Positions 23,274 through 32,339 of a stretch of 44,343 bases of DNA are shown here, in pieces. A program made the position numbers and the translations under genes. Origin of the DNA: Clostridia bacterium (GTDB lineage Bacteria > Bacillota > Clostridia > Oscillospirales > Acutalibacteraceae); contig JAFVIF010000014.1 of assembly GCA_017474125.1 (NCBI GenBank), positions 1-44,343 on the forward strand, given 5' to 3'. The notes below the pieces were generated by a model. That model ran no database searches. It worked only from the letters and a program-made list of their open reading frames with translations, and was not told the DNA's origin. The number at the start of each line of letters is the position of its first letter. Position 1 is the stretch's first letter.

Positions 23274-24207
23274 GGTCTTCACCCTGCGTTAAAACCATAC
23301 CGTTAGGGATTTTTTTGCCCTTGAGAAAATCGTAAGCGGACATTCTTTTGCCGCCTTCAAGCTGTATATCGGTTAATATAATACACTGCCCATCACCGCA
23401 AGCAACGGCCAAGGTATTTTCATCAACAACGGTACCTGCCGCAGCATTACTTTTGCCTGAAACGGTACAACCGTAAATTTTTAAACGCTTACCCTCAAAA
23501 TAACAGAAGGCTACAGGCCAAGAATTAAAGCCACGCACTAAATTACGTATTTCCTCGGCAGGCTTATTAAAATCAATCAGCGCCATTTCTTTAGTTATAA
23601 TCGGAGCATAGCTTGCTTCGTTTTCGTTCTGCTTTATAGGATTTAAAGCGCCGTTTTCAGCCTTTAAAAGGGTTTCAACCATAAGGTCGGCAGAAACAGT
23701 AGAAAGCTTTTCAAATAATGTATCGCTTATTTCGTCATCATTTATTTCAACCTTGGTAATACCTAAAATATCGCCGGTATCAATGCCTTTATCCATTTGC
23801 TGAACGGTAACACCCGTTTCCTTTTCGCCGTTAACAATAGCCCATTGTATGGGAGAAGCACCACGGTATTTGGGAAGAATAGAGGCATGACCGTTAAAGC
23901 AACCTAAACGAGGCAAAGATAGAATTCTTTCAGGAAGAATTTTACCGTAAGCTACCACAACAATCACGTCGGGAGCAATATTCTTCAAAATTTCGTAAGC
24001 CTCGTCGGTACGTAGGCTGTCAGGCTGATAAACCTTAATCCCCTGTTCCTCGGCGTAAACCTTAACGGGCGGTGCAGTTAAAATTCTTTTTCTGCCAACA
24101 GGCTTATCGGGCTGACAAAAAACAGCCTCAACACTATGGCCTGCATTAATTAAAGCCTTAAGAGTTGCAACCGAATATTCGGGAGTACCCATAAAAACAA
24201 TTCTCAT
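23266..24207 (-). CDS. fmt: Methionyl-tRNA formyltransferase
   Basis: A 313-residue enzyme that formylates initiator Met-tRNA with 10-formyl-THF. It begins MRIVFMGTPEYSVATL, has the catalytic segment NGHASILPKYRGASPIQWAI (about 107-126) and TGVTVQQMDKGIDTGDI, and a C-terminal OB-like tRNA-binding domain (about 205-310). Length is typical. It lies nine bases after def, whose product removes the formyl group after translation. Confidence 0.97.
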   Translation of the reverse strand: MRIVFMGTPEYSVATLKALINAGHSVEAVFCQPDKPVGRKRILTAPPVKVYAEEQGIKVYQPDSLRTDEAYEILKNIAPDVIVVVAYGKILPERILSLPRLGCFNGHASILPKYRGASPIQWAIVNGEKETGVTVQQMDKGIDTGDILGITKVEINDDEISDTLFEKLSTVSADLMVETLLKAENGALNPIKQNENEASYAPIITKEMALIDFNKPAEEIRNLVRGFNSWPVAFCYFEGKRLKIYGCTVSGKSNAAAGTVVDENTLAVACGDGQCIILTDIQLEGGKRMSAYDFLKGKKIPNGMVLTQGEDRG

Positions 24208-24216
24208 ATTAACCTC

Positions 24217-24654
24217 TTACATTCTGTCTAAAAATACTATTCCGTCAAGATGGTCAATTTCGTGACAAAGAGCGCGAGCCATCAGCCCTTCTCCCTCAAC
24301 CACAATATTTTCACCCTTACGGTTTTGAGCACGAACCTTAACCTTCATAGGTCGTGTTACCTCTTCGTATCTGCCGGGTACCGAAAGGCAACCCTCCTGC
24401 CCTGTTTGTTCACCGCTTGTTTCAACAATGACGGGATTAATAAGCTCAACTAAACCTTCGCCAATATCAATAACACAGTATCGGCGCAAAATACCTACCT
24501 GAGGCGCGGCAAGACCAACGCCGTCGGCATTATACATAGTGTCCGCCATATCATCAAGAATTTGAGCAAGACGGTCGTCAAAATTCATTTGAGTACGGCA
24601 AACCTTTTTAAGAATTGCATCTTTGCCGTATTTGGTTATTTCACGAATTGCCAT
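24217..24654 (-). CDS. def: Peptide deformylase
   Basis: A 145-residue metalloprotease-like deformylase with all three family motifs: [10 protein letters not shown] (45-54), EGCLS (87-91; the Cys is a metal ligand) and HEIDH (131-135; two His ligands and the catalytic Glu). The short length and sequence fit the type 1 group. It sits between priA (eight bases upstream) and fmt (nine bases downstream). Confidence 0.97.
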   Translation of the reverse strand: MAIREITKYGKDAILKKVCRTQMNFDDRLAQILDDMADTMYNADGVGLAAPQVGILRRYCVIDIGEGLVELINPVIVETSGEQTGQEGCLSVPGRYEEVTRPMKVKVRAQNRKGENIVVEGEGLMARALCHEIDHLDGIVFLDRM

Positions 24655-24662
24655 ATTTCCTC

Positions 24663-27092
24663 CTAAATAACCGACTCGGGGTTAATATCAATAAACACAG
24701 AAACGTCACCTTTTCTGCGAATGTCCATTGCTTTTCGCACCATTTCACGAAAACGTGCATTAAACCTGCATTTAATTATCATTCTGAAGCGGTAACGAAG
24801 ATTAATCTTAGGAACTGCGGCTGCGGTTGGGCCTAAAATAACGAGTTTTACGTCGCTATAGTCTCCGTCGATTAATTCTTTAATATTATTAAAAATAGTA
24901 TTAATGGTGTCGTAAGCGATATCGCGGTCGGTAGATGAAACCGACAGTAATGCAATATCACAAAACGGCGGATATACCATTGTTTTTCTTGTTAAAATTT
25001 CATCCTTATAAAAGGCGTCGTAATCCTGCTTAACCGCAAGATGAATTAGGTTGCTGTCGGGGGATACCGTTTGTACAATTGCCTTGCCCGAATATCCGCC
25101 GCGCCCTGCACGTCCAACAACCTGAGTGAGCAAGGAAAAGGTACGCTCAAAGCTTCTGAAATCCTCACTGTACATTGCTTGATCGGCGCCGATTACACCA
25201 ACAAGAGTAACGTTTGGGAAATTGAGCCCCTTAGCAACCATTTGAGTTCCGAGCATAAAATCGTATTCACCCTTAGCAAAACGGCCCAAATACTCCGAAA
25301 AGGAGTCTCTGGTCATAGTGCTGTCGGCATCAAGTCTTAGTACTCTTGCACTCGGAAAAAGCATTTTAAGCTCATCCTCTACCTTTTGAGTGCCCATACC
25401 GTAAAAGCGCAGGTGCTCACTTGAACATTCAGGACAATACTTTTCAATCGGAGAGGAATGCCCACAGTAATGACACATCATACGCTTATTGGCGGCGTGA
25501 TAGGTCATAGAAATACTGCAGTTTGGACAGGTTGCAACCCATCCGCAAACAGGACAGGATATATAAGTATTATATCCTCTTCTGTTAAGCAGTAAAATAG
25601 CCTGCTTATTTTCTGCAAGAACTATATCGAGTTCATCGGCGAGCCGCCTGCTTATACAACCCGAATTTCCCGAAAAGATTTCGGATTTCATATCAACCGT
25701 AGTAACGTCGGGCAACTGTGCGCCTCCGTAACGGTTAGTCAGCTTATGAAGTCCGTATTTGCCGTTTTCGGCGGCAAAGTAGGATTCCATAGACGGAGTT
25801 GCCGAAGCAAGTAATAAAAGAGCATTATGATAATTTACGCGGAATTTAGCTACGTTACGGGCATGAAAACGAGGAGACTGCTCTGATTTATAGGTATGCT
25901 CCTGTTCTTCATCCATAACGATAAGACCGATATTATCCATCGGTGCAAAAACTGCCGAGCGCGTACCAATAGCAACAACAGCCTGACCGTTTTTAACACG
26001 CTTCCACTCGTCCATTCTCTGTCCCTGCGACATAGCGCTGTGAAATACCGCAATACGGTTGCCGTAACGCTCGCCGAATAAGGAAAGTGTTTGCGGTGTA
26101 AGAGAAATTTCGGGCACCATAACAATTACGCCCTTGCCCGAATCTATAACGCTGTCTACAAGCTTTAAAAACACTTGAGTTTTTCCGCTTCCGGTAACGC
26201 CGTACAGCAACGAGCAAGCGCCGTTTTCGGTGCCGAGCTTTGCCTTCAGATCATTAAACACACTGTTTTGCTGCTCAGTTAAAGTGATTTCACTTCGATT
26301 GCCATCCTTTGAAAAATTATGAGGCAAACGAAAAACCTCTTTTTCATAAACGGTAACAATATTATGCTTATGAAGGGTTTCAATAACCGAAAGGCTAACA
26401 CCCGTATAATAGGTTATTTCCTTAATAGACGCTTCACCGACACTGAGCAAGTATTCTACAACCTCGCGCTGACGTTCGGTAATGCTTGCAGAAGCTATTT
26501 CCTCGGCCGAAACGCAAAGACGCACCATTTTCATGGTGGCGTCGCCCATTTTTTGTGCGGCACCGTTTTCTTTAATTACAGCGCCACAGCTTAAAAGCTG
26601 AGTCAAAACGCTGTCATCCTCAAGGTTAAAGGCTTTAATAATCGCTTCCTTTTTAACCTCATTGCCTTTATTAAGCAAAAAGGAATAAACGGCAACGGCA
26701 GTTTCCGAAAGACTTTCTACATTCGCATCCTTAACAGCTATATAGCTTTCGGTCAACTTCATTCCGACACCTGCCGGAAGAATAGCGTGAATTGCATCAA
26801 AATAGGTACAGAAGGTTTGATTTCGCATCCATTCACAAAGGCGAATCATTTCATCACCAAGAATGGGCTTACTGTCAAAAACCGACAATACCGATTTAAG
26901 CTTATCAGCGTTTTCCGCAGTCTCTGTAGCCATTACAAAGCCCTGCTTCTTTAAATTGGAGCGTCCGAAAGGAACAACCACCCTCATACCTGCGCAAACG
27001 CGGTCGGCAAGGTTTTCGGGTAAAAGATAGGAGTATTGTCTGTCAAACTGAGACGTTGCGCCGTCAATAACGACCTTTGCCACCTTATACAA
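24663..27092 (-). CDS. priA: Primosomal replication-restart helicase PriA
   Basis: An 809-residue superfamily 2 helicase that reloads the replisome at stalled forks. It has N-terminal DNA-binding and winged-helix regions (about 1-260), Walker A GVTGSGKT (298-305), DEEQEH (394-399) and an eight-Cys zinc-binding insert (Cys513, 516, 522, 525, 540, 543, 553, 556). Motifs V-VI follow in [15 protein letters not shown] and RAGRG. The start is TTG 27092 with AAAGGAGG seven bases upstream. In B. subtilis coaBC separates rpoZ from priA; here only 38 bases do, and no coaBC is present in the window. Confidence 0.97.
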   Translation of the reverse strand: MYKVAKVVIDGATSQFDRQYSYLLPENLADRVCAGMRVVVPFGRSNLKKQGFVMATETAENADKLKSVLSVFDSKPILGDEMIRLCEWMRNQTFCTYFDAIHAILPAGVGMKLTESYIAVKDANVESLSETAVAVYSFLLNKGNEVKKEAIIKAFNLEDDSVLTQLLSCGAVIKENGAAQKMGDATMKMVRLCVSAEEIASASITERQREVVEYLLSVGEASIKEITYYTGVSLSVIETLHKHNIVTVYEKEVFRLPHNFSKDGNRSEITLTEQQNSVFNDLKAKLGTENGACSLLYGVTGSGKTQVFLKLVDSVIDSGKGVIVMVPEISLTPQTLSLFGERYGNRIAVFHSAMSQGQRMDEWKRVKNGQAVVAIGTRSAVFAPMDNIGLIVMDEEQEHTYKSEQSPRFHARNVAKFRVNYHNALLLLASATPSMESYFAAENGKYGLHKLTNRYGGAQLPDVTTVDMKSEIFSGNSGCISRRLADELDIVLAENKQAILLLNRRGYNTYISCPVCGWVATCPNCSISMTYHAANKRMMCHYCGHSSPIEKYCPECSSEHLRFYGMGTQKVEDELKMLFPSARVLRLDADSTMTRDSFSEYLGRFAKGEYDFMLGTQMVAKGLNFPNVTLVGVIGADQAMYSEDFRSFERTFSLLTQVVGRAGRGGYSGKAIVQTVSPDSNLIHLAVKQDYDAFYKDEILTRKTMVYPPFCDIALLSVSSTDRDIAYDTINTIFNNIKELIDGDYSDVKLVILGPTAAAVPKINLRYRFRMIIKCRFNARFREMVRKAMDIRRKGDVSVFIDINPESVI

Positions 27093-27130
27093 CAGACACC
27101 CTCCTTTCCTTTCAGCAAATATTTTTTAAA

Positions 27131-27310
27131 TTAAAGTCCGCGTTCACAGGCAATTTTATTAATAGCAAGAGAAACGGGCTTTTCAATAACAATCTCTTCA
27201 TTCTGAATAGCTTCATCTGCAATGCTTCTTGCCTCTTTAGCGATTTCGAGAACCAGACTGTAGCGGTTATCACAATTTTGAATAAGTTTACCAATAGCGG
27301 GATTTAACAT
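27131..27310 (-). CDS. rpoZ: RNA polymerase omega subunit
   Basis: A 59-residue gene in a frame easily missed because of its length. It begins [20 protein letters not shown] and contains the omega signature RYSLVLEIAKEAR, then VSLAINKIACERGL at the end. Omega supports assembly of RNA polymerase by binding beta-prime. ATG 27310 lies inside the last codons of gmk (seven-base overlap) with GAGGTG eight bases upstream. gmk-rpoZ adjacency is highly conserved in Firmicutes, which makes this call firm despite the short length. Confidence 0.95.
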   Translation of the reverse strand: MLNPAIGKLIQNCDNRYSLVLEIAKEARSIADEAIQNEEIVIEKPVSLAINKIACERGL

Positions 27311-27912
27311 TTTTTAAGCACCTCATTAATAAATTCTTTCTGTCTGTCCAAGGAAAGTCGGTCAGCCAAAATTATATGAAGAATATCGTCAACAGCTCTG
27401 TCAACAACATCATTCGTAACAATATAGTCGTATTCATCGGCACGTTTCATTTCTCCTATTGCCGAAGCGAGCCTTTTAGCTATTTTTTCGTCAGAATCTG
27501 TTCCCCTTCCGCGAAGCCTTTTTTCAAGCTCGGCAAAGGAAGGCGGCATTATAAAAATGCTTATTGCATCGGGAATGATTTTCCTTACCTTTTCGGCGCC
27601 GTTAACGTCAATTTCAAGAATTATATCATCACCGTTTTCAATAGCGTCAAGCACAGGCTTTTTGGGAGTACCGTAATAATCGTCTACGTAAAGGTTATGC
27701 TCAAGGTATTCATCCCTGCTCAGCCTTTCTTTAAACTCCTCACGTGAAATAAAATGATACTTTTTGCCTTCTACCTCACCCGGTCGCATATCTCTTGTAA
27801 TAGACGAAATAGAAAATTTGATTTCGGGATGACGGGTAAACAGTACTTCAAGTAAGGTATCCTTACCCGAGCCCGAAGGTCCCGAAAAAATTATCAGCTT
27901 TCCTTTACTCAT
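27304..27912 (-). CDS. gmk: Guanylate kinase
   Basis: A 202-residue enzyme that phosphorylates GMP to GDP. It has the P-loop GPSGSGKDT (11-19), [19 protein letters not shown] (GMP-binding), [12 protein letters not shown] and [19 protein letters not shown]. The start is ATG 27912, six bases after GAGGAGG; this overlaps the end of remA by eight bases. A longer in-frame start at 27927 overlaps the binding site. Confidence 0.97.
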   Translation of the reverse strand: MSKGKLIIFSGPSGSGKDTLLEVLFTRHPEIKFSISSITRDMRPGEVEGKKYHFISREEFKERLSRDEYLEHNLYVDDYYGTPKKPVLDAIENGDDIILEIDVNGAEKVRKIIPDAISIFIMPPSFAELEKRLRGRGTDSDEKIAKRLASAIGEMKRADEYDYIVTNDVVDRAVDDILHIILADRLSLDRQKEFINEVLKKC

Positions 27913-28171
27913 TTTCGGCCTCCTCATCTAAAGCGCCATCGTCGGTCATTCGGTTGGCAACCGTTTCCGACTGAAGATAGGTAAGAATTATATGGTCACT
28001 GTCGGTAATTATAACAGCGCGGGTACGCCTACCGTGAGTCGCATCAATCAAATTGCCCTTTTCCTTAGCTTCACTAATCATTCTTTTAATAGGAGCCGAT
28101 TCGGGACTTACTATAGCAACCATACGGCCTGCCGATACCATATTACCAAAACCAATATTAACAAGCTTCAT
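27905..28171 (-). CDS. remA: RemA/DUF370 family DNA-binding regulator
   Basis: An 88-residue protein closely matching B. subtilis RemA (extracellular matrix regulatory protein A), with [20 protein letters not shown] and [20 protein letters not shown] at the N-terminus and [18 protein letters not shown] in the middle. RemA forms ring-shaped oligomers that bind DNA and activates matrix and osmoprotection genes in B. subtilis; its regulon in this organism is unknown. It lies five bases after yicC and overlaps gmk. Confidence 0.94.
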   Translation of the reverse strand: MKLVNIGFGNMVSAGRMVAIVSPESAPIKRMISEAKEKGNLIDATHGRRTRAVIITDSDHIILTYLQSETVANRMTDDGALDEEAENE

Positions 28172-28176
28172 ATAAA

Positions 28177-29055
28177 TTACTCCAAATTTTGAATTTGTTC
28201 ACGAATTTTTTCAATTTCTGCCTTAATATCAACAACAACGTTGGTTATTTCAATATCCTGCGATTTCGAACCGGTTGTATTGGCTTCGCGGTTCATTTCC
28301 TGAACGATAAAGTCTAATTTTCTGCCTATCGGCTCATCCTTCGAAAGAAGCTCCTCAACCTGCTGAAGGTGACTGCGAAGTCGCACGGTTTCTTCGGCAA
28401 CGGCAACCTTATCTGCATAAATTGCGGTTTCGGTTAAAATCCTTTGCTCGTCAATTTGCACATCCCCGATAAGCTCCTTAATTTTCTGTTCAAGACGCTC
28501 ACGGTAAAGCTTTACCGTTTCGGGAGATTTTTCTTCGATAAAGCCAACGTGTTTACGTATGGTTTCAATTCTCGATAAAACGTCCTCGCAGAGCTTGGCG
28601 CCTTCCTTTGCGCGCATTGCAATAAAGTTGTCGACAGCCTTATCTAAAACGCTTAGCACCTGCTCGCTGATTAACTCCTCGTCAATTTGCTTTTTGGTAA
28701 CCTTAAACACCTCGGAATTTGCGGCAACCTTCATAGTGGTAATATCGTTTTCAATGCCGTATTCGCTTACAAGCTGATTAAGTGCGGAAATATAAGCATC
28801 GGCATATTCCTTATTAAGCTCGATAAGAGTATCGCTCTCGCCTAAATTCACGGTTGAAACGTAAACCTCAATTTTTCCTCGCGACACCCTTTGCTTAAGG
28901 GCGGCAGAAATCTTTTCCTCCAAAAAGCCGTAGGCTCTCGGAGCCTTAACTGTCAGTTCAAAATATCTGTGATTAACCGCTTTAATTTCAACGGTAATAT
29001 CCATTGTTTCAAACTGAACCTGAGCGCGTCCGTAGCCCGTCATACTGTTGGCCAT
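28177..29055 (-). CDS. yicC: YicC/YloC-family endoribonuclease
   Basis: A 292-residue protein beginning [16 protein letters not shown], the hallmark of the YicC family, with [16 protein letters not shown] next and the C-terminal DUF1732 region ([16 protein letters not shown], then [19 protein letters not shown]). Members are RNA endonucleases involved in small-RNA and mRNA decay. The start is ATG 29055 with TAGGAGT about nine bases upstream; GTG 29079 lies before that site. It is the first gene of the long housekeeping operon. Confidence 0.94.
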   Translation of the reverse strand: MANSMTGYGRAQVQFETMDITVEIKAVNHRYFELTVKAPRAYGFLEEKISAALKQRVSRGKIEVYVSTVNLGESDTLIELNKEYADAYISALNQLVSEYGIENDITTMKVAANSEVFKVTKKQIDEELISEQVLSVLDKAVDNFIAMRAKEGAKLCEDVLSRIETIRKHVGFIEEKSPETVKLYRERLEQKIKELIGDVQIDEQRILTETAIYADKVAVAEETVRLRSHLQQVEELLSKDEPIGRKLDFIVQEMNREANTTGSKSQDIEITNVVVDIKAEIEKIREQIQNLE

Positions 29056-29102
29056 TTTATATTCACTCCTAATTGACACTATAAGCCCATATTATTCATT
29101 AT

Positions 29103-29132
29103 ATTTTAACAAATTTGACCCCTTGTTGTCAA
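29103..29132 (-). promoter_or_regulatory. Probable sigma-A promoter of the yicC-rsgA operon
   Basis: On the minus strand TTGACA (29127-29132) and TAAAAT (29103-29108) are separated by 18 bases, about 48 bases before the yicC ATG. A TATAAT a few bases further downstream is too far from the -35. Confidence 0.7.
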
Positions 29133-29147
29133 CCTTTTAGCGAAAAT

Positions 29148-29173
29148 AAAAAGCCCCTTTTAGGGGCTTTTTT
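29148..29173. terminator. Terminator after the Gfo/Idh gene
   Basis: AAAAAGCCCCT pairs with AGGGGCTTTTT around a three-base loop, with T or A tracts on both sides. It separates the minus-strand oxidoreductase gene (stop 29190) from the promoter of the housekeeping operon. Confidence 0.85.
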
Positions 29174-29189
29174 AATAATATTATTGAAT

Positions 29190-30359
29190 TTAAATGAAAT
29201 CTGCGTTCCAATCCTCATCCCAAGGGTAGCGAATAGTAAGCACCTCGCCGCCGCGCCTTGCAGATTCCTCGGCATAAATTCCGGGAATAGTCATAGCAAG
29301 ACCTGCTTTAAGAGGAACGGATTTACTTTTACCTTCACAAAGCTCTTTTATGAAATTGTCAATCATTGCGTAATCGATATCACCGTGAGCGGCGCTGTCA
29401 ATACCACCCCTGCCGTTAGCCTTATCGACGTTTGCATACTCGGGCGGCATAAATTCTCCGCTCATTTCTTTAAGCCCTGTTTCAAGCTCCTTCATAGAAT
29501 TATAGCGAATCACGGGCTTATCAAAACGGTCGATACGCTCCATATAACCTTCACTGCCAAACACTCGATAATTGTGATGTCCTATATCGGCGCGACAGCG
29601 TTTATTGCGCATTAAACGAACTACAACCCCCGAATCGGTTTGGAAATTTGCACACATCATATCGTCGGTGGTTTCACCGTTAACTCTTTTATATTCCGAT
29701 TTATCAGCGTGTTCACCCGTTCCAAAACAGCTAACCTTACGTAATTGTTCATTTAATATAGCAAGTAACGGACCCAAAGAATGAGTACAGTAACGAATGG
29801 GAATTAGAAGTCGGCGCCAGTCACCGTTTTCGTTAAGATGTATGCTCATATCGGAGCCGGGCAAGGACCAATGAATATATTCCGCTTCCATACAATATGG
29901 ATTTCCCAAAAGACCTTTGTTATAAAATTCTTTAAGTAAAACCGCAAATTTCGAAAAATTCGGATTAGCACCCGTAAAAATTACCGCCTTTGAGCGTTGT
30001 GCGGCCTTCCAAAGTGCATCGGCCTCTTTAAGACTTGCAACAACCGGAATATCGGATAAAACGTTAATATTTTTATTAAGTGCCTTCACACAAAATTCTG
30101 CGTGAATATCCGCTCCCGTTTCAACAAATACAGCATCTAAATCAGCTTCATCAAGCATTCTGTCGTAATCCTCGTAAAATGAAGCGTTCGGAAACATTTC
30201 ACTTAAAGGAGCGTTACACAACCATTGCTGTTTATACCAGTTATTAGGAATAATATCACAGGCGGCGGCTATTTCAACATTTGGAAAATCTGCCGCAATT
30301 TTTAAAAGCTCTCTACCTCGGTGGCCAAGTCCGACAACACCCAAACGAACACAATTCAT
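29190..30359 (-). CDS. Gfo/Idh/MocA-family oxidoreductase with altered EKP motif
   Basis: A 389-residue NAD(P)-dependent dehydrogenase-like protein. The N-terminal Rossmann fold starts VRLGVVGLGHRGREL (Gly10, Gly12, Gly15) with acidic AACDI after strand 2. The C-terminal alpha/beta domain includes HWSLPGSDMSIHLNENGDWRRL and a conserved CTHSLGPLL. The usual catalytic EKP after strand 5 reads SDIP here (NVLSDIPVV), so the Lys normally in the active site is missing; the reaction may differ, for instance redox-assisted glycoside cleavage. The start is ATG 30359, eight bases after GGAG. It follows the EamA transporter gene by 12 bases, which suggests uptake or export of its substrate. Confidence 0.85.
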   Translation of the reverse strand: MNCVRLGVVGLGHRGRELLKIAADFPNVEIAAACDIIPNNWYKQQWLCNAPLSEMFPNASFYEDYDRMLDEADLDAVFVETGADIHAEFCVKALNKNINVLSDIPVVASLKEADALWKAAQRSKAVIFTGANPNFSKFAVLLKEFYNKGLLGNPYCMEAEYIHWSLPGSDMSIHLNENGDWRRLLIPIRYCTHSLGPLLAILNEQLRKVSCFGTGEHADKSEYKRVNGETTDDMMCANFQTDSGVVVRLMRNKRCRADIGHHNYRVFGSEGYMERIDRFDKPVIRYNSMKELETGLKEMSGEFMPPEYANVDKANGRGGIDSAAHGDIDYAMIDNFIKELCEGKSKSVPLKAGLAMTIPGIYAEESARRGGEVLTIRYPWDEDWNADFI

Positions 30360-30371
30360 ATACATCTCTCC

Positions 30372-31259
30372 TTATTTTACATTAATAAGCGCAACCGCCG
30401 CTATGCCTACGGCAACGCCGATATACTGTCGCAGTGTAAATTTTTCCTTATATAAAAGCGCAGCAAACAAAAAGGTTATAAGCATTGCAAGCCCGCCCTT
30501 TAATGGACCTGATAACGAAATCGGTAAATAATAGTACACGGCAAGAGAAAAAACGTTATTCATACCGTTAAATAAGCCTGCCGCCATACCGTATAAAAAA
30601 CCGTGCTTAATGGTAGACTTTAAGCTGTCCTTTTCATAAATAAGACCTAATATAAACAGAACTAAAGCACTGCCGATAAAAATTACGGTAAGATATTCGT
30701 TTCTGTATTGACCGTCAAAACGGTCCTGCTGCCATTTATTCAAAATAGAAATCGCAACGTTAGAAACAATATTAAGGATTAAGCTTATGAGCCATTTTAA
30801 GGTAAACTTGGCGTCACTATCCTTTGAAGCCTTATACTGTATTAAAAATAAAGCCAAAAATTTTAATGCTACGGCAAGATAGAAAAATCTACCTGTTGTC
30901 TCGCCAAGCACCGCAATGCCGTAAATAATGGTCAGAACTCCGCCGAAGGACGAATAAAAACGTGTCAGTCCAAAAGAGCCTGATGCAAAAGCAACGTAAG
31001 CCGCATAAAAACCTATGGCGTAAAGAACGGCGCCTGCAAGACCGCAAAGGAATACCCCAAACGGAAGTTGAAAACCGTTTTTATCCAGAATCAAATCGGA
31101 CGCAACAAAGTATACCACTGCAAACAGACATAAAAATACGTTAAAAAACATTCCGCCTTTTCCGTATTTTTTGCCGTAATTTTTAACGACGATGGTTTCA
31201 AACTGATGAGCAAAAACACTTGCCACCAAATAAACCATACCTAAAGCATATCCACTCAT
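30372..31259 (-). CDS. EamA/DMT-superfamily transporter
   Basis: A 295-residue protein with about ten hydrophobic helices in two repeats, typical of the drug/metabolite transporter superfamily. The first repeat contains FGLTRFYSSFGGVLTIIYGI with VLGETTG after it, and the second has PISLSGPLKGGLAMLITFLF with LLYKEKFTLRQYIGVAVGI after it, both typical helix 3-4 signatures. The direction and substrate are not deducible; the neighbouring dehydrogenase suggests a sugar or sugar acid. ATG 31259 is preferred over GTG 31280. It is divergent from an AraC regulator that is a plausible controller. Confidence 0.8.
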   Translation of the reverse strand: MSGYALGMVYLVASVFAHQFETIVVKNYGKKYGKGGMFFNVFLCLFAVVYFVASDLILDKNGFQLPFGVFLCGLAGAVLYAIGFYAAYVAFASGSFGLTRFYSSFGGVLTIIYGIAVLGETTGRFFYLAVALKFLALFLIQYKASKDSDAKFTLKWLISLILNIVSNVAISILNKWQQDRFDGQYRNEYLTVIFIGSALVLFILGLIYEKDSLKSTIKHGFLYGMAAGLFNGMNNVFSLAVYYYLPISLSGPLKGGLAMLITFLFAALLYKEKFTLRQYIGVAVGIAAVALINVK

Positions 31260-31282
31260 GTTGTATTCACTCTTTCTCACTC

Positions 31283-31288
31283 ATTATA
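31283..31288 (-). promoter_or_regulatory. -10 element of the transporter/oxidoreductase operon
   Basis: A perfect TATAAT on the minus strand lies about 24 bases before ATG 31259. The -35 region has no good hexamer at the right distance, which fits a promoter needing an activator such as the divergent AraC protein. Confidence 0.5.
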
Positions 31289-31321
31289 ATGAATATGTTC
31301 AATTACCCTTAGTAATTGTTT

Positions 31322-31370
31322 GCGAATTCAAAGAATTCGCAGTCGAAATAAGGCTTTGCCATGTTTCGAC
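31322..31370. repeat. Two consecutive inverted repeats in a divergent intergenic region
   Basis: GCGAATTC (31322-31329) and GAATTCGC (31333-31340) flank three A residues. Directly after, GTCGAAA (31342-31348) and TTTCGAC (31364-31370) flank 15 bases. They occupy the middle of the 242 bases between the divergent transporter and AraC genes. They could be operators, an mRNA leader structure or a dispersed intergenic repeat; there is no T tract, so they are not a terminator. Confidence 0.6.
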
Positions 31371-31451
31371 ATCAACATAGTCATTATAGCACAGGAAATC
31401 GATAAGTAAATGCAAAAATTCCGTTTTATAATGCAAAAAAACCACTTACTC

Positions 31452-31480
31452 TTGATTTTTTACTTAATTAATGATATAAA
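31452..31480 (+). promoter_or_regulatory. Sigma-A promoter of the AraC gene
   Basis: TTGATT (31452-31457) and TATAAA (31475-31480) are spaced by 17 bases, 21 bases before the GTG start at 31502. Confidence 0.7.
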
Positions 31481-31501
31481 AATTATCAGTGAGGTGATGA
31501 A

Positions 31502-32305
31502 GTGAACGATATTTGTCAGTTTATTCCGCCAAAGGAACACAAAAGCGATTTAAGCTTTTTGCATTTTGTATATGAAACGGATTTAAAAAATCATAAACAG
31601 CCCTTTGTTCGCAGTAATTACTATATGCACGTGGTTTTTAAAGGCAAAGCAATATTCAAAACTGAAGGAAAAAGCTTCAGCCTTAACGTTGGTGACGTTT
31701 TTATTACCGCACCCTTTCAAAGCTATACCCTTGAAGCTGATAACAATTTTTCCTTTATGTATATAAGCTTCAACGGTGACGGTGCATTACCTTTACTTAA
31801 TGAGCATAGCGTAAGTAAAAGCAACTGTGTATTTATTGGACTGGAGCATATTATAAGCTTTTGGGTGGAATCAATACGCCGTATCAAGCCGTCCAACGCC
31901 AATACCGTAACCGAAAGCGTGTTTTTGTTCACACTTTCCTTTATCGAAGGCGGACAGGCGGAACGCTACGATAAAATTAAGGATAAGTTTGACAGTATTC
32001 TCGATTATATTAATTTAAACTTCACCTCAAGTGATTTATCCTTAAAAAAGCTTGCCGATTTATTTTTCTATACTGAAAAACATCTATCTCGCCTTTTCAC
32101 AATCAGAACAGGCAAAAAATTCACTCAGCACGTAAATGCCCTTCGTATAGATTATTCCGTCCGCCTTTTAAACGAAGGAAAATTCACCCTTGACGAAATA
32201 GCTGTCAAATGCGGCTATAGGGATAAGGTTTATTTTTCAAAAGTTTTTAAAAAGCTTACAGGCAAAACTCCAACTGAATATTCAAAAGAAAAAATAACAA
32301 GGTGA
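31502..32305 (+). CDS. AraC-family transcriptional regulator 1
   Basis: A 267-residue regulator with an N-terminal cupin-like sensor domain (about 30-120, VFKGKAIFKTEGKSFSLNVG) and a C-terminal pair of helix-turn-helix motifs (about 170-265; LSLKKLADLFFYTEKHLSRL and FTLDEIAVKCGYRDKVYFSK, then FKKLTGKTPTEY). Such proteins usually activate sugar genes on ligand binding. The start is GTG 31502 with GAGGTG five bases upstream. It is divergent from the transporter/oxidoreductase operon, its most likely target, and convergent with the esterase operon. Confidence 0.92.
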   Translation: MNDICQFIPPKEHKSDLSFLHFVYETDLKNHKQPFVRSNYYMHVVFKGKAIFKTEGKSFSLNVGDVFITAPFQSYTLEADNNFSFMYISFNGDGALPLLNEHSVSKSNCVFIGLEHIISFWVESIRRIKPSNANTVTESVFLFTLSFIEGGQAERYDKIKDKFDSILDYINLNFTSSDLSLKKLADLFFYTEKHLSRLFTIRTGKKFTQHVNALRIDYSVRLLNEGKFTLDEIAVKCGYRDKVYFSKVFKKLTGKTPTEYSKEKITR

Positions 32306-32327
32306 GTGCTCACCTTGTTATTTTTTT
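32291..32327. terminator. Bidirectional terminator between convergent genes
   Basis: AAAATAACAAGGTGA pairs with TCACCTTGTTATTTT around a small GTGC loop, with seven T residues on the plus strand and a long T run on the minus strand. It overlaps the AraC stop codon and lies 13 bases from the esterase stop, so it can serve both. Confidence 0.88.
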
Positions 32328-32339
32328 ATGCATTAAAAT

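Noticed and set aside
27112-27294. A 60-codon minus-strand reading frame between gmk and priA
   Set aside because: The true gene here is rpoZ in another frame (27131-27310), with the omega signature RYSLVLEIAKEAR; the other frame gives a Leu/Lys-rich product with no ribosome binding site.
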